DNA of 64,000 nucleotides. Origin: Hormiphora californensis. Taxonomy: Eukaryota; Ctenophora; Tentaculata; Cydippida; Pleurobrachiidae. The stretch is from positions 6,360,631 to 6,424,630 of the forward strand of contig CM035361.1 of assembly GCA_020137815.1 (NCBI GenBank), given 5' to 3'. Below the pieces are notes generated by a model. That model did not search any database. It saw only the letters and a list, made by a program, of their open reading frames with translations, and was not told the origin of the DNA. Shown here one piece after another: positions 23,249 to 34,467 of this stretch (its first letter is position 1; the number at the start of each line of letters is the position of its first letter). The translations under genes and the position numbers were made by a program.

Positions 23249-23961
23249 GTCACGCAGACTGTTCAAGCTTGATCATCTGATCAAGCTTGGACAGTAAAAA
23301 CTGAAACTTATTCATATCAAAGCAAAAACCACTGTACCCGACTAATTTTGATACTCTGAATCACGTAAGCTAGTTTTCAAATCCTTCGGAGGTCGGGAAA
23401 GTGTCCTAATTGGGCATAATTGGGTTTAATTGATCCCACCTAGAACTTGTCACCTGGAAATGACGTGAGCGCACTTTTCTGACTAATTTTGATACGCTGA
23501 ATCACATAAGCAACTTTTCCAAGCCCCCAGAGGTCGGGAAATGCCCTAATTGAGCAATTAAGGTCAATTAAATCCAATTATACTCCATTAGGACACTTTT
23601 CCGACCTCTGGGGGCGTGAAAAAGTTGTTTATGTGATTCAGCGTATCAAAATTAGTCTGAAAAGTGCCCTCACATAAGCGTCTATTATTTCCAGGTGACA
23701 AGTTTTAAGTGGGGTCAATTATACCCAATTATGCCCAATTAGAACACTTTCCTGACCTCTGACGGATTTGAAAACTAGCTTACGTGATTCAGAGTATCAA
23801 AATTAGTCGGGTACAGTGGTTTTTGCTTTGATATGAATAAGTTTCAGTTTTTACTGTCCAAGCTTGATCAGATGATCAAGCTTGAACAGTCTGCGTGACT
23901 TGATCAAAATCTTGCCCACTTATGGACATGATCACGCATGAACAGTCTGTGCGCGCCCATA
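23249..23961. mobile_element. Large foldback element, copy 2
   Basis: Nearly the same sequence as 12578–13351, lacking the outermost left ~50 bp. The same arm order (GACTGTTCAAGCTTGATCAT, GATACTCTGAATCACG, CCCCCAGAGGTCGGG) and a central fold near 23590. Confidence 0.75.
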
Positions 23962-24570
23962 CTGTCGGTGGAAACTTCAGTACAGTGAGTGTATGTGGTG
24001 CCTCTTACTGAACAATCAATAAAAAACCTTCAAAACAAGCTAAAAACACGTAATTTTTTGTGAAATATCTTCCTCTCACTAATACCGAACTCTCTCTACC
24101 TCCTTTTCTCTCTCTTGTTATGTTTAGCTCCACTTATCTCTCTCTTATCTTTCCCGATTGCAGCACATATTTTCTCGATATGTCGGATAATCTCGCTCTT
24201 GTTCTAGGTGTGGCCCTTTCTGTCGTAGTGAGAGTGCGTGCGCCTCTTATTGGTTGCTGTGGTGTGGGTGTGTGTGTGTGTATTGTGAGATGCAGGTCTG
24301 TCATTGGCTAGTGCGCGCACGTGACCCCCACGTGACCTTTCAGTTCAGTACGAAGAGCACATACAGCACCGTACTGATCTTTTCTGAGCTAAGCTCACGT
24401 GAGATTGTGTACTGATAGTCCCACCGATATTTATCAGTAAGAGGCACCACATACGGCAGTGCGTACTGGAGTTTGCACCGAAAGTGTTGTATGTGCTAGT
24501 GAGAACTGAAGTTAGAGGCACCACATACGGCGGTGCGAATTTCAGTACAGTGCTGTATGTGGTCCCCCAT
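23962..24570. repeat. Composite repeat block, reversed copy
   Basis: Reverse complement of modules at 13360–15420: CGGTGGAAACTTCAGTACAG, the GCAGCACATATTTTCTCG stretch, and the two GTATGTGGTGCC modules near 24440 and 24520. The ORF-like stretches are not genes. Confidence 0.7.
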
Positions 24571-24579
24571 AGGGACAGA

Positions 24580-25240
<661 letters not shown>

Positions 25241-25276
25241 GATAGGTCACGGAGAATTAACTCAAACTGAGCTAGC

Positions 25277-25284
25277 TATAAATA
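25277..25284 (+). promoter_or_regulatory. TATA box of gene B
   Basis: TATAAATA lies about 30 bp before a pyrimidine-rich initiator-like TTCTCAAA (25311–25318) and 75 bp before the ATG. Both elements and the intervening CGCGCCGGATCG are conserved upstream of gene D. Confidence 0.65.
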
Positions 25285-25351
25285 GGATCGCGCCGGATCG
25301 TTTGACTTTATTCTCAAACATCCTGTAATAGTTGTGTTTGTTTGGTCAAAG

Positions 25352-28300
25352 ATGCAGAGGAGCTTTTTGTTTTCTGTGTTGTTGCTGTCCACATTTACTG
25401 CGACAGAAGGTAATGTTGAACCCGCGTATTATTGGGCCGTAGCCACTGCTAATTTGAAACAGTGTCTCGTCTGACTATTTGAAACACTCGTACTGGCTTT
25501 TTGAAACATTGTGTCCCCTGTGTGGTAGCTTGTCTCGGGGGAGGCATACCACACAGTTGGCTCCATTGCAACCTATTCTCGCTCTGCGAAGAATAGGCTC
25601 CCGCCCCGTTGCTAGCAAGAACTCACGTGCACGCCATGTAAAGCACGTTTTCAACAAATTGCGCGCGACAGACCGTCTTTTTAGACCTTTTTAGCTGACC
25701 TAGCACTACACAAACGTCAATTATCGCCTCATTTCGCATCGTGATGAATCGGCGGGTATTTTCCCATGCTCACAAGGCCATGACGATTCACTCAGTACCT
25801 GCAGATTGTCCCAGGACCGAGTAGGAGCTTGCAGCCAGGTCTTTAAAGAATTGCTCATATTTAGCGTCAATTTTGACCCACTATTCCTCAAATGCTGATA
25901 CTCGCGGGTATTTTTTGTAAAACTAGAGACAATTATCTGCCAGGAGCAACAAACGAGATGCAAATTGGTTCAGTAGTTCCTTGCCGCCTGGTCTTTGAAA
26001 AAGTTTGCTCTAAAATCAATAACGGGGCGGAGGCCTGTTTGTGAGATCAATCTCGGTCGCTGCACGACCTCGATCTCACTCAGACATCAATGTGGCCAAG
26101 AAGGAATGATGGACAGAGCGTGCGACCATGTCCGTGTGTTTGTCATCACACGCTACGTAAAAGCCTATTTTACAAGCAGAATGTGGCAAATCCTGGCGCG
26201 CCCAGAGTGATGGCTCTCATTATCAGTTAGAGTTTTCCGGTTGATGGGCTGCCATTACTGCGCGTGCATTCAGTTAGAGTTTCCCCTTATGCGACTACAA
26301 GCGGCGCTGTAAGGTAGACGATTACGGGGGCCCGAAGGAATCGCCCCTACCAGATGTCCGTACGCGATCCCGGACGTTTGGTTTGCGTATTGCATTTCAT
26401 AATTCATTACACTTTCACCACACAAAAGGCTCATGCGCGTCACATGCGTGACACGCTCGTCTGTTTTGTGTGGTGTAAATGTAGTGAAATGCAATGCGCA
26501 AACCAAACGTCCGGGATCGCGTACGGGCATCTGGTAGGGGCGATTCCTTCGGGCCCCCGTAATCCCAGCTGTGTCATGGCATCCTAGCTTGGCAAGGTAC
26601 TGCAATATAAAATAAGATTATTATGTCTCATTTCAGCGTGGAGTCCAGTGGTACTTAAAACATACATCCCATTTGATCTGGAAAGCACCCCTCTTCAAAT
26701 CAAAACCAGCTCTACTACCGGGAGTGACGAGCAGATTTGGGTGGACACATACACTGCAGATGAGAGTTACATTGGATCAGTGAGAGTGATATTTACCTCA
26801 CCTATGAAATACTACATCAACTACTGCACCTATTCATGGACTACCCTCCTAGTACAACCACCAGAGGAAGTGAACAAGATGTGGACAATTCGAAAGACGG
26901 CCACCAACCTTACCATAGAGTGCAACGGGGTGGAGGTTCTGAACTACCAGTTCAGTGACAGTAGTGATACTCGCTGTGTACCACGGTGGGGAGGAGATGC
27001 AGTGGAGAAGATACAATTTCACTCCGTGGACACTGCATCTGACAGCTACAGAGCAAAACCAACAGGTATTATAAATTAGAAGCTAAAGAATACTGTTTTA
27101 CTTAGTATTACTTAGTATTACCAGATCGATTTCGTATGATCATCATTTCATATTTCAGTATGGAGTCCAGTGGTACTTGAAACATACATCCCATTTGATC
27201 TGGAGAGCACCCCTCTTCAAATCAAAACCAGCTCTACTACCGGGAGTGGGGAGCAGATCGCGGTGAACACATACACTGCAGATGAGAGTCTGATTGGGGG
27301 GGCGGCGGTGAAGTTCGCCTCAACTATGAACTACTACATCACCTACTGCACCGGATCATGGACCTCCCTCCCAGTACAACCACCAGAGGAAGTGAACAAG
27401 ATGTGGACAATTCGTAAGACGGCTACCAACCTCAGTATAGAGTGCAACGGGGTGGAGGTACTGCACTACCAGTTCAGTGACAGTAATGAGACTGACTGTG
27501 TATCAAAGTGGGGAGGAGATGTGGAGAAGATAAAATTTCACTCCTGGGACACTGCATCTGACAGCTACAGAGCAAAACCAACAGGTATTATAAATTAGAA
27601 GCTAAAGAATACTGTTTTACTTAGTATTACTTAGTATTACCAGATCGATTTCGGGTAAGTCGGAAGTCCGTTCCTCTCATGAGCGCTCATGAGTGTATCA
27701 TGAGTGTGTCATGAGTGTATCATGAGTGTATCATGAGCGCTCATGAGACGTTTTTAGGTGTTTCAACGTCTCATGAGCGCTCATGAGTGTATCATGAGTG
27801 TATCATGAGTGTCTCATGAGCGCTCATGAGTGCTCATGAGACCTTGCTCATGAACGCTCATGAGACATATGTCTCATCCCATCTCTGTTTCAATGTCTCA
27901 TGAGCGCTCATGAGACGTTTTGACCTACATGTGCTCATGAGTGTATCATGAGACATGTCTCATGAGACATATGTCTCATGAGACGTTAGGGTTAGGGTTA
28001 TGGTTGGGTTTAGGGTTGGGCTAGGGTTAGGGCTTTCCTTTAGGTCTAGGGACGGTAAGTCGGAAGAACCTGTCCGTTCCTCTCACGAGCGCTCATGAGT
28101 GTATCATGAGTGTGTCATGAGTGTATCATGAGTGTATCATGAGCGCTCATGAGACGTTTTTAGGTGTTTCAACGTCTCATGAGCGCTCATGAGTGTATCA
28201 TGAGTGTGTCATGAGTGTATCATGAGCGCTCATGAGTGCTCATGAGACCTTGCTCATGAGCGCTCATGAGACATATGTCTCATCCCATCTCTGTTTCAAT

Positions 28301-30058
28301 GTCTCATGAGCGCTCATGAGACGTTTTGACCTACATGTGCTCATGAGTGTATCATGAGACATGTCTCATGAGACATATGTCTCATGAGACGTTAGGGTTA
28401 GGGTTATGGTTGGGTTTACGATTGGGCTAGGGTTAGGGTTATCCTTTAGGTCTAGAGACCCGTAGGGATAGGGTTAGGGTTGACCCATAGGTTTGGACCT
28501 AGCCCTACCCTCTACGGGTCCCTAGACCTAAAGGAAAGCCCTAACCCTAGCCCAACCCTAAACCCAACCATAACCCTAACCCTAACGTCTCATGAGACAT
28601 ATGTCTCATGAGACATGTCTCATGATACACTCATGAGCACATGTAGGTCAAAACGTCTCATGAGCGCTCATGAGACATTGAAACAGAGATGGGATGAGAC
28701 ATATGTCTCATGAGCGCTCATGAGCAAGGTCTCATGAGCACTCATGAGCGCTCATGAGACACTCATGATACACTCATGATACACTCATGAGCGCTCATGA
28801 GACGTTGAAACACCTAAAAACGTCTCATGAGCGCTCATGATACACTCATGATACACTCATGACACACTCATGATACACTCATGAGCGCTCATGAGAGGAA
28901 CGGACAGGTTCTTCCGACTTACCCGATTTCGTATGATCATCATTTCATATTTCAGCGTGGAGTCCAGTGGTACTTGAAACATACATCCCATTTGATCTGG
29001 AGAGCACCCCTCTTCAAATCAAAACCAGCTCTACTACCGGGAGTGGGGAGATGATCTGGGTGAACACATACACTGCAGATGAGAGTCTGATTGGGGGGGT
29101 GGCGGTGAAGTTCGCCTCAACTATGAACTACTACATCAACTACTGCACCGGATGGACCTCCCTCCCAGTACAACCACCAGAGGAAGTGAATCAGATGTGG
29201 ACAATTCGAAAGACGGCTACTGCCATCAGTATAGAGTGCAACGGGGTGGAGGTACTGAACTACCAGTTCAGTGACCAGTCCTGTGTATCAAAGTGGGGAG
29301 GAGATGTGGAGAAGATACAATTTTACTCCGGGGACACTGCATCTAAGGGCTACAGAGCAAAACCAACAGGTATAAACTAGAAGCAAATAAATACTGTATT
29401 GTTCATGTTGATATCTATCTAATCTAATCTAACTATATCTAATGCATTAATTTGACGGAAATGTGACACCCTATCGTCAGTGTGACGACGTGATCCGTCA
29501 TTGTGACGACGTGATCCGTCAGTGTGACGGTGTGCGGACTCTAGTGCTACACTCTAAGTCTAAAGAGGACTCTATATCTAAATTTAGATTTAGATAAAGA
29601 GTCCAAATAATTCTAAACTCTAGGAGGACTCTTTATCTAAAAAGTCTACACAGGGCGGACTCTTTATCTTAAAAGTCTAAACAAAGTGGACTCTATACTA
29701 TATCTACATAAATCTAAATTAGATATAGAGTCCGCCTTTCGCTGCGAACTCGAGATTTCGGCCGTTAGGCCGGAAACGAGAGTTTGCTCTACCCCTATAA
29801 GATACTAATTTACATGATAATGGTGCACAGCCGTTATCAGCAGCAACTAAAATCTCCCAACACCATTTCAATCCATTGCAGTGTGTCCCGGGTTTGTTGT
29901 AGTCGGTTCTGTGGAAGGAAGTTGGAGCGATACTGATCCCGGACAGACAGTGACCATTGAATGTCAGAAGAAGTACGTGCGAGATGGTAGCTCTGAGAGG
30001 ACCTGTAATTCCGACGGAGAGTGGACCATTGATGCCCCACTCTGCAGTAGACAACTAG
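25352..30058 (+). CDS. Gene B: secreted protein with three FAMeT-like domains and a CCP (3' end unresolved)
   Basis: Exons: 25352–25409 (signal peptide MQRSFLFSVLLLSTFTA), 26637–27065, 27159–27584, 28956–29369 (one FAMeT-like domain each) and 29882–30058 (CCP). All joins are phase 1, which lets modules duplicate without breaking frame. FAMeT landmarks in each: IPFDLESTPLQIKT, VQPPEEVN.MWTIRKTAT, ECNGVEVL.YQFSD and a WGGD turn. The CCP reads CPGFVVVG … TVTIEC … ERTCNSDGEW … APLC with four Cys. The three FAMeT exons are so alike that they must be recent internal duplicates. About 500 residues are accounted for. The following CCP copies are decayed and the true last exon is unknown. Secreted recognition or matrix role is inferred. 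Confidence 0.8.
25410..26636. other. Gene B intron 1
   Basis: Holds low-complexity GTTTGAAAC repeats near 25460–25520, two paragraphs ending CAGTACCTGCAG and CAGTAGTTCCTTGCCGCCTG, a GCGCAGTAATGG block (26100–26290) shared with 14930–15150, and a 260-bp foldback at 26313–26573 (ACGATTACGGGGGCCCGAAG mirrored at its right end). No gene seen. Confidence 0.6.
27653..28924. mobile_element. 1.27-kb foldback element in gene B intron 3, with identifiable empty site
   Basis: Ends GGGTAAGTCGGAAG and its reverse complement. A left arm tandemly duplicated (27653–28040 and 28054–28480) faces one inverted copy (28490–28924). The interior is a lattice of TCATGAGCGCTCATGA palindromes and TTAGGG-like runs. 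GATTTC flanks both ends (27647–27652, 28925–28930). The preceding paralogous intron (27121–27158) has the same flanks joined directly. Confidence 0.85.
29400..29745. repeat. Short tandem and palindromic repeats in gene B intron 4
   Basis: GTGACGACGTGATCCGTCA occurs in near-perfect tandem at 29480–29530. From 29535 to 29735, GGACTCTWTATCTAAA motifs alternate in both orientations, bounded by GTGCGGACTC and GAGTCCGCC. Confidence 0.65.
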
Positions 30059-30097
30059 GTAAGCAGTTGCATTGAAAGGTAAAGGGGAACTTTAGGT

Positions 30098-30296
30098 CTT
30101 GCGCACCAATTGGCGCCAAATATTGGCGATGCACAATTGGCGCCAAATTAGCATCAAATTGGCGCTGATGGCGCCAACTTTTGGTGCCAATTGGCGACAT
30201 CGCCAATTGGCGATGTGCAGGTGAGTGAAAAATAGTATGACCATCGCCATTGGCGCCAAGTTGATTTTCGTCACGTGGCGCCAATTGGCGATTTGG
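30098..30296. repeat. Palindromic GGCGCCAATTGGCG cluster
   Basis: More than ten TTGGCGCC / GGCGCCAA and TTGGCGA half-sites in both orientations in 200 bp, between the intact CCP exon and the decayed ones. Confidence 0.7.
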
Positions 30297-30340
30297 TCTA
30301 TTTCCCGCTTTAGTCTAGTTGGATACGTGATCCACTGCAG

Positions 30341-30533
30341 CCTTTTATTGCAGCCTTTTATTGCAGCCTTTTATGACAGCCTTTTATTGCAGCCTTTTTT
30401 GCATTTTTTTATTGCAGCCTTTTTATTACAGCCTTTTATTGCAGCCTTTTATTGCAGCCTTTTTTGCATTTTTTTATTGCAGCCTTTTTATTACAGCCTT
30501 TTATTGCAGCCTTTTATTGCAGCCTTTTATTAG
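30341..30533 (+). repeat. TTTTATTGCAGCC minisatellite
   Basis: About 13-bp units, TTTTATTGCAGCC, with TTTTTTGCATTTTTTTATTG variants, make repetitive LLQPF frames. Each unit contains a polypyrimidine-CAG resembling a splice acceptor. Confidence 0.8.
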
Positions 30534-30841
30534 GAGTGAAGTTCTACTCTGCACCTGCCAAGTTAGACTAACATAGATATCTCTAGTCACTAGTGCTGCT
30601 GAACAGCAGGGAATTTCTTTAAAAATTATCTGAGTACCAAGATAATATTTATAAAATCCCTGCTGTTCTCTCTCAATCCACTCTATAATTACCAGGGAAG
30701 TTGAACGTCTGCTTGCTGTATAGATTCGTGGGTTAGGCAACTGGTCGGAATGATCTCCGTTTTCCCCCATACTCAGCTTCAGTTCAGATCTTACAGCTTC
30801 ATCTGAGATAATCCCAGCTGATAGGGTCAATGCTCTGACCA

Positions 30842-31085
30842 ATCAGAACTCGTTATTTAGGTCACGTGACTGGTTATCAGCCAATCAGGGACCAGTATTC
30901 CCTGACAGATCCTACGGCGCTTTGTAGATGGTTCTGTACTAGGAAGTTGGAACGATACTGATCCTGGATATGATCTTTGACGGCGGCCATCGACTGTCAA
31001 AAGAAGCACGTGCGAGACGGAGAGTGGAACATTGATGCTCCTCTCTGCAGGAAACTTAGGTATTTTATCAGGTTTGGTACAAATT
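30842..31085 (+). pseudogene. Decayed CCP exon with attached hAT-MITE fragment, copy 1
   Basis: The second half of a hAT MITE (AACTCGTTATTTAGGTCACG … CCAGTATTCCCTGA) runs into CCP-like sequence from about 30917. It lacks the acceptor, the first Cys and the middle of the module but ends GAGTGGAACATTGATGCTCC … CTGCAGG. Nearly identical to 31938–32170. Confidence 0.7.
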
Positions 31086-31190
31086 TGGGGATGGGTAATC
31101 CTTTGACCTTTAATCCTCTTATACTGTATTGTTGAAAATGGTGATCAGCTGCAACTAAAATCTCCCAACACCACTTCAATCCATTGCAGT

Positions 31191-31366
31191 GTGTCCCGGG
31201 TTTTTTGTAGACGGTTCTGTGCTAGGAAGTTGGAACGATACTGATCCCGGACAGACAGTGACCATCAACTGTCAGAAGAAGCATGTTCTAGACGGTAGCT
31301 CTGAGAGGACCTGTAATTCCGACGGAGAGTGGAACATATTGACGCTCCTCTCTGCAGGAAACTGAG
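31191..31366 (+). pseudogene. CCP exon with a 2-bp frameshift
   Basis: The acceptor and most of the CCP match the intact exon at 29882. AACATATTGACGC replaces AACATTGATGC, two extra bases that shift the frame just before the fourth Cys. The donor (AAACTGAgtaagt) is preserved. If included, it would truncate gene B. Confidence 0.75.
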
Positions 31367-31540
31367 TAAGTTTGGCAGGTTCGGTACAAATTTGGGGATG
31401 GTTCAGGTTATGTAATATGGGATAGGAGATCAAAAATGTCGAAAAGTTGGGCAACTTTTCCTTAAGAATTTTAGTTGACAGAATTCCCCGTGTTCAGTAT
31501 TTGTAAAACTGGGGCGATCGCAAATCGAGGGATCTGTTTT

Positions 31541-31935
31541 GTCTCTGTCTCTGTCTCTGTCTCTGTCTCTGTCTCTGTCTCTGTCTCTGTCTCTGTCTCT
31601 GTCTCTGTCTCTGTCTCTGTCTCTGTCTCTGTCTCTGTCTCTGTCTCTGTCTCTGTCTCTGTCTCTGTCTCTGTCTCTGTCTCTGTCTCTGTCTCTGTCT
31701 CTGTCTCTGTCTCTGTCTCTGTCTCTGTCTCTGTCTCTGTCTCTGTCTCTGTCTCTGTCTCTGTCTCTGTCTCTGTCTCTGTCTCTGTCTCTGTCTCTGT
31801 CTCTGTCTCTGTCTCTGTCTCTGTCTCTGTCTCTGTCTCTGTCTCTGTCTCTGTCTCTGTCTCTGTCTATGTCTCTGTCTCTGTCTCTGTCTCTCTCTCT
31901 GTCTCTCTCTCTCTCTGTCTCTGCCTCTGTCTCTG
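31541..31935 (+). repeat. (GTCTCT)n hexanucleotide microsatellite
   Basis: About 65 near-perfect GTCTCT units, decaying at the right end to CTCTCTGTC. It separates two copies of the decayed CCP segment. All long frames here are artefacts. Confidence 0.95.
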
Positions 31936-31937
31936 TT

Positions 31938-32170
31938 TAGGTCACGTGACTGGTTATCAGCCAATCAGGGACCAGTATTCCCTGACAGATCCTACGGCGC
32001 TTTGTAGATGGTTCTGTGCTAGGAAGTTGGAACGATACTGATCTTGGATATGATCTTGGACGGCGGCCATCGACTGTCAAAAGAAGCACGTGCGAGACGG
32101 AGAGTGGAACATTGATGCTCCTCTCTGCAGGAAACTTAGGTATTTTATCAGGTTCGGTACAAATTTGGGG
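31938..32170 (+). pseudogene. Decayed CCP exon with attached hAT-MITE fragment, copy 2
   Basis: Duplicate of 30842–31085 starting inside the same MITE position (TTTAGGTCACGTGACTGG) and running through GAAACTTAGGTATTTTATCA. Confidence 0.7.
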
Positions 32171-32304
32171 ATAGAACAACACCAGGTATTGCAATGATCC
32201 TTCATCCTAGCGTAGCATCTGTATAGTCTGATATTATTTCTCATTTGTATATTTCTCAATCCCCTAATTATTTGAACTCCCGTAACTCAAGCACATATCT
32301 TTAG

Positions 32305-32755
32305 AGCACAAGTTTGGAAAGTACTGGAACTACAGCTGGCGACGAGATGAGTTCATCCGCAGTTGAAAGATCATTACCAAGCCCTGTAGCTGAAATCAGT
32401 GAACATGAATGCAGATCCCGGCCATCTTACATCCCTGACGAGGTAATTCACCGTAGTTCCCATCCAATTCATATTTTCGTCCCTTCCTCATTCAGTTTGA
32501 AATTCAGTGCAATTGTAGGACCGCTAGGCAGTCGTAATTGTCTGACTCACGTCTAACAAAAACTTACATTTCAGAGCAACTCTCAGATTTGTTTTGATTC
32601 TACTTCAAAGGATCCTGACTTCCAGCCAGTCCTCAGCATCGATGACACGAGCCAGGAGTCGGTCATGGAAGAAGCAAAGGGAACTGTCACAGTCGGCGAT
32701 TTTCTTAAACTGGACCTCACTGACCTTGGCGGCAAGCTGACCAAGAGTAACGATG
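32305..32755 (+). CDS. Two exons of an unassigned plus-strand gene
   Basis: Exon 32305–32442 (46 codons, STSLESTGTTAGDEMSSSAV… PSYIPDE) and exon 32575–32755 (SNSQICFDSTSKDPDFQP … DFLKLDLTDLGGKLTKSND). Each has a pyrimidine-rich acceptor and a good donor (gtaatt, gtaagg); the phases join (0/0, leaving phase 1). The peptide is acidic and Ser-rich, without a recognised domain, like an intracellular tail. It follows gene B on the same strand, but gene B exons join in phase 1 while this one opens in phase 0, so the link is unproven. The next exon is not found in the transposon to the right. Confidence 0.5.
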
Positions 32756-33122
32756 GTAAGGTAGAACAATAATACCCATCATAGCGCTGGCAAGCGCCCG
32801 GGGCCCAATCCTCCCTCCCCCAACCATTCTTCCCCTAAAAATATCCCTCTTCCAAGCAGTCTTCCTTCCAGTAAATGGAAATTCGAAATTACGAAAAAAA
32901 AAATTTTTGAAAATTTTTGAAAATTTTTGAAAATTCTGACAGCGCTACTATACTTATTGTCTGAAATCGGCAATTTCAACTTTGTTTTAGACAATCTTCC
33001 CGTTGTCCTACGAACTTGCCGCTTGGTAATTCGTGTTGCCTTGACACCTTGAGGCCTGAGGGAAATCATACGACTCTTACTATATACTGCAGTTAGCGAC
33101 AATCGAGAAAACAGACAGCATA

Positions 33123-34467
33123 GGGTAGACCGGGGTAATTTGGACGGTTTTGGCATTCAATTGGTATTTCAAGAGCCATTAATTTACTTAATCAATTAGT
33201 TAGCTACTCAATTTGTGCAACTGAACCTTTATCTTGAGCCTAAGAACAAATTTGAATCGAAAACATAACTTTTAATTAGCTAATTAACCTTGTTAATGAA
33301 GGTAAGTCGGAGTATTTTTGAACGCGAGACACGGGGCAATTTGGACTAGTGGCTTCTACACCAATCACAATGTGCGCATTCAATCACGTGACCGCGACAC
33401 ACCACATTGCCCCAGCTGTAAATCTGCAATGTAAATCAGACCGAGGTTGGGGCTATTTGGGCAAACTTAGATTGTAGCCACAGTTTTTGAGATATCGATT
33501 TCAAACTTTTCAGTCATCTAGTAATTTAGTATCCCATGCTATTCCTTTTTTCAAAATTAGTTAATTAAGTAGTAATTAGCCTAATTAACCAAAAAATTAA
33601 GTGTTCATCAGATCTATATCTATAGGGTGCATTTTCGAAAGCTCAGGATTAGCCTAGTTGACTAGAAAAAGATTTAATCTTATCCCAAATAGGGTTTTTG
33701 TGAAAATCGACATCAAAGATCAAAAAGCCACAAATAAAGCTACGGTTTTTAAAGGAATGATGTTTGTGTTTTCAGGTGCTTACATGTAAGGCCAGAAATT
33801 ACTATTATGGGGATCCAGTCTATAATAAATCATGACAGTGACCGATTACCACTCAATGTATTAAGTTGGATTGTCGAATGCCACACCATGGATTGACTTG
33901 TTACCTTGGCAACCAGAGAATTGGTTGTAAAATGCGCCTTTTTTTCTATTTTTTGGTCTATTTACTCAGTTTAAGCCATCTATATTGATTGAATAGGATA
34001 ATTATGAAAGCAGGTTGTCTATGGTTACCATAGAAACGAGTATAATGGCGCCATGAGGCCAATTTGTCTTAACCAATTTGCCCCATGGGGCAATTTGGTC
34101 TAGTCCAAATTGCCCCATGGGGTAATCTGGATTATGACCGAATTGCCCCCGATTTTTTCGTCCGAATTGCCCCAAATTGTCCGAATTGCCCCGCTTCATT
34201 AAAATGCCAATTAGCTAATTAAATCGAAAGCTAATGTCATTTTGATGATGAAACTGGATAGAAAAGTATCATTTTGTGAAATTCTGACCCTTAATTTAAA
34301 TAATTATCATAATTAAGTTTACCGAAATAAAGTTTAACTTTAAAGTCGTCATTTTTCGTTATTTCACACTAAACACCACAATTTAAAAGTCCCATATAAA
34401 TCACTAGTCCACATTGCCCCGTCCTGTGACCACATTGCCCCACCGTCCAAATTACCCCGGTCTACCC
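33123..34467. mobile_element. Non-autonomous DNA transposon with perfect 26-bp TIRs
   Basis: GGGTAGACCGGGGTAATTTG… at 33123–33148 and its perfect reverse complement at 34442–34467, flanked by TA on both sides. No transposase frame. The interior repeats the TIR theme GGGGCAATTTGG many times (33325, 33405, 33450, 34050–34195, 34415–34450). Confidence 0.85.

Noticed and set aside
27980-28600. TTAGGG runs as telomere or interstitial telomere
   Set aside because: Runs are short, degenerate and symmetric within the arms of a foldback element.
31475-32041. 188-codon SVSVSV frame and its antisense
   Set aside because: Produced by (GTCTCT)n; every frame of a hexanucleotide without stops stays open.
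34002-34199. Minus-strand frame with GQFGxxxxPMGQFG repeats
   Set aside because: Comes from GGGGCAATTTGG motifs inside a DNA transposon.
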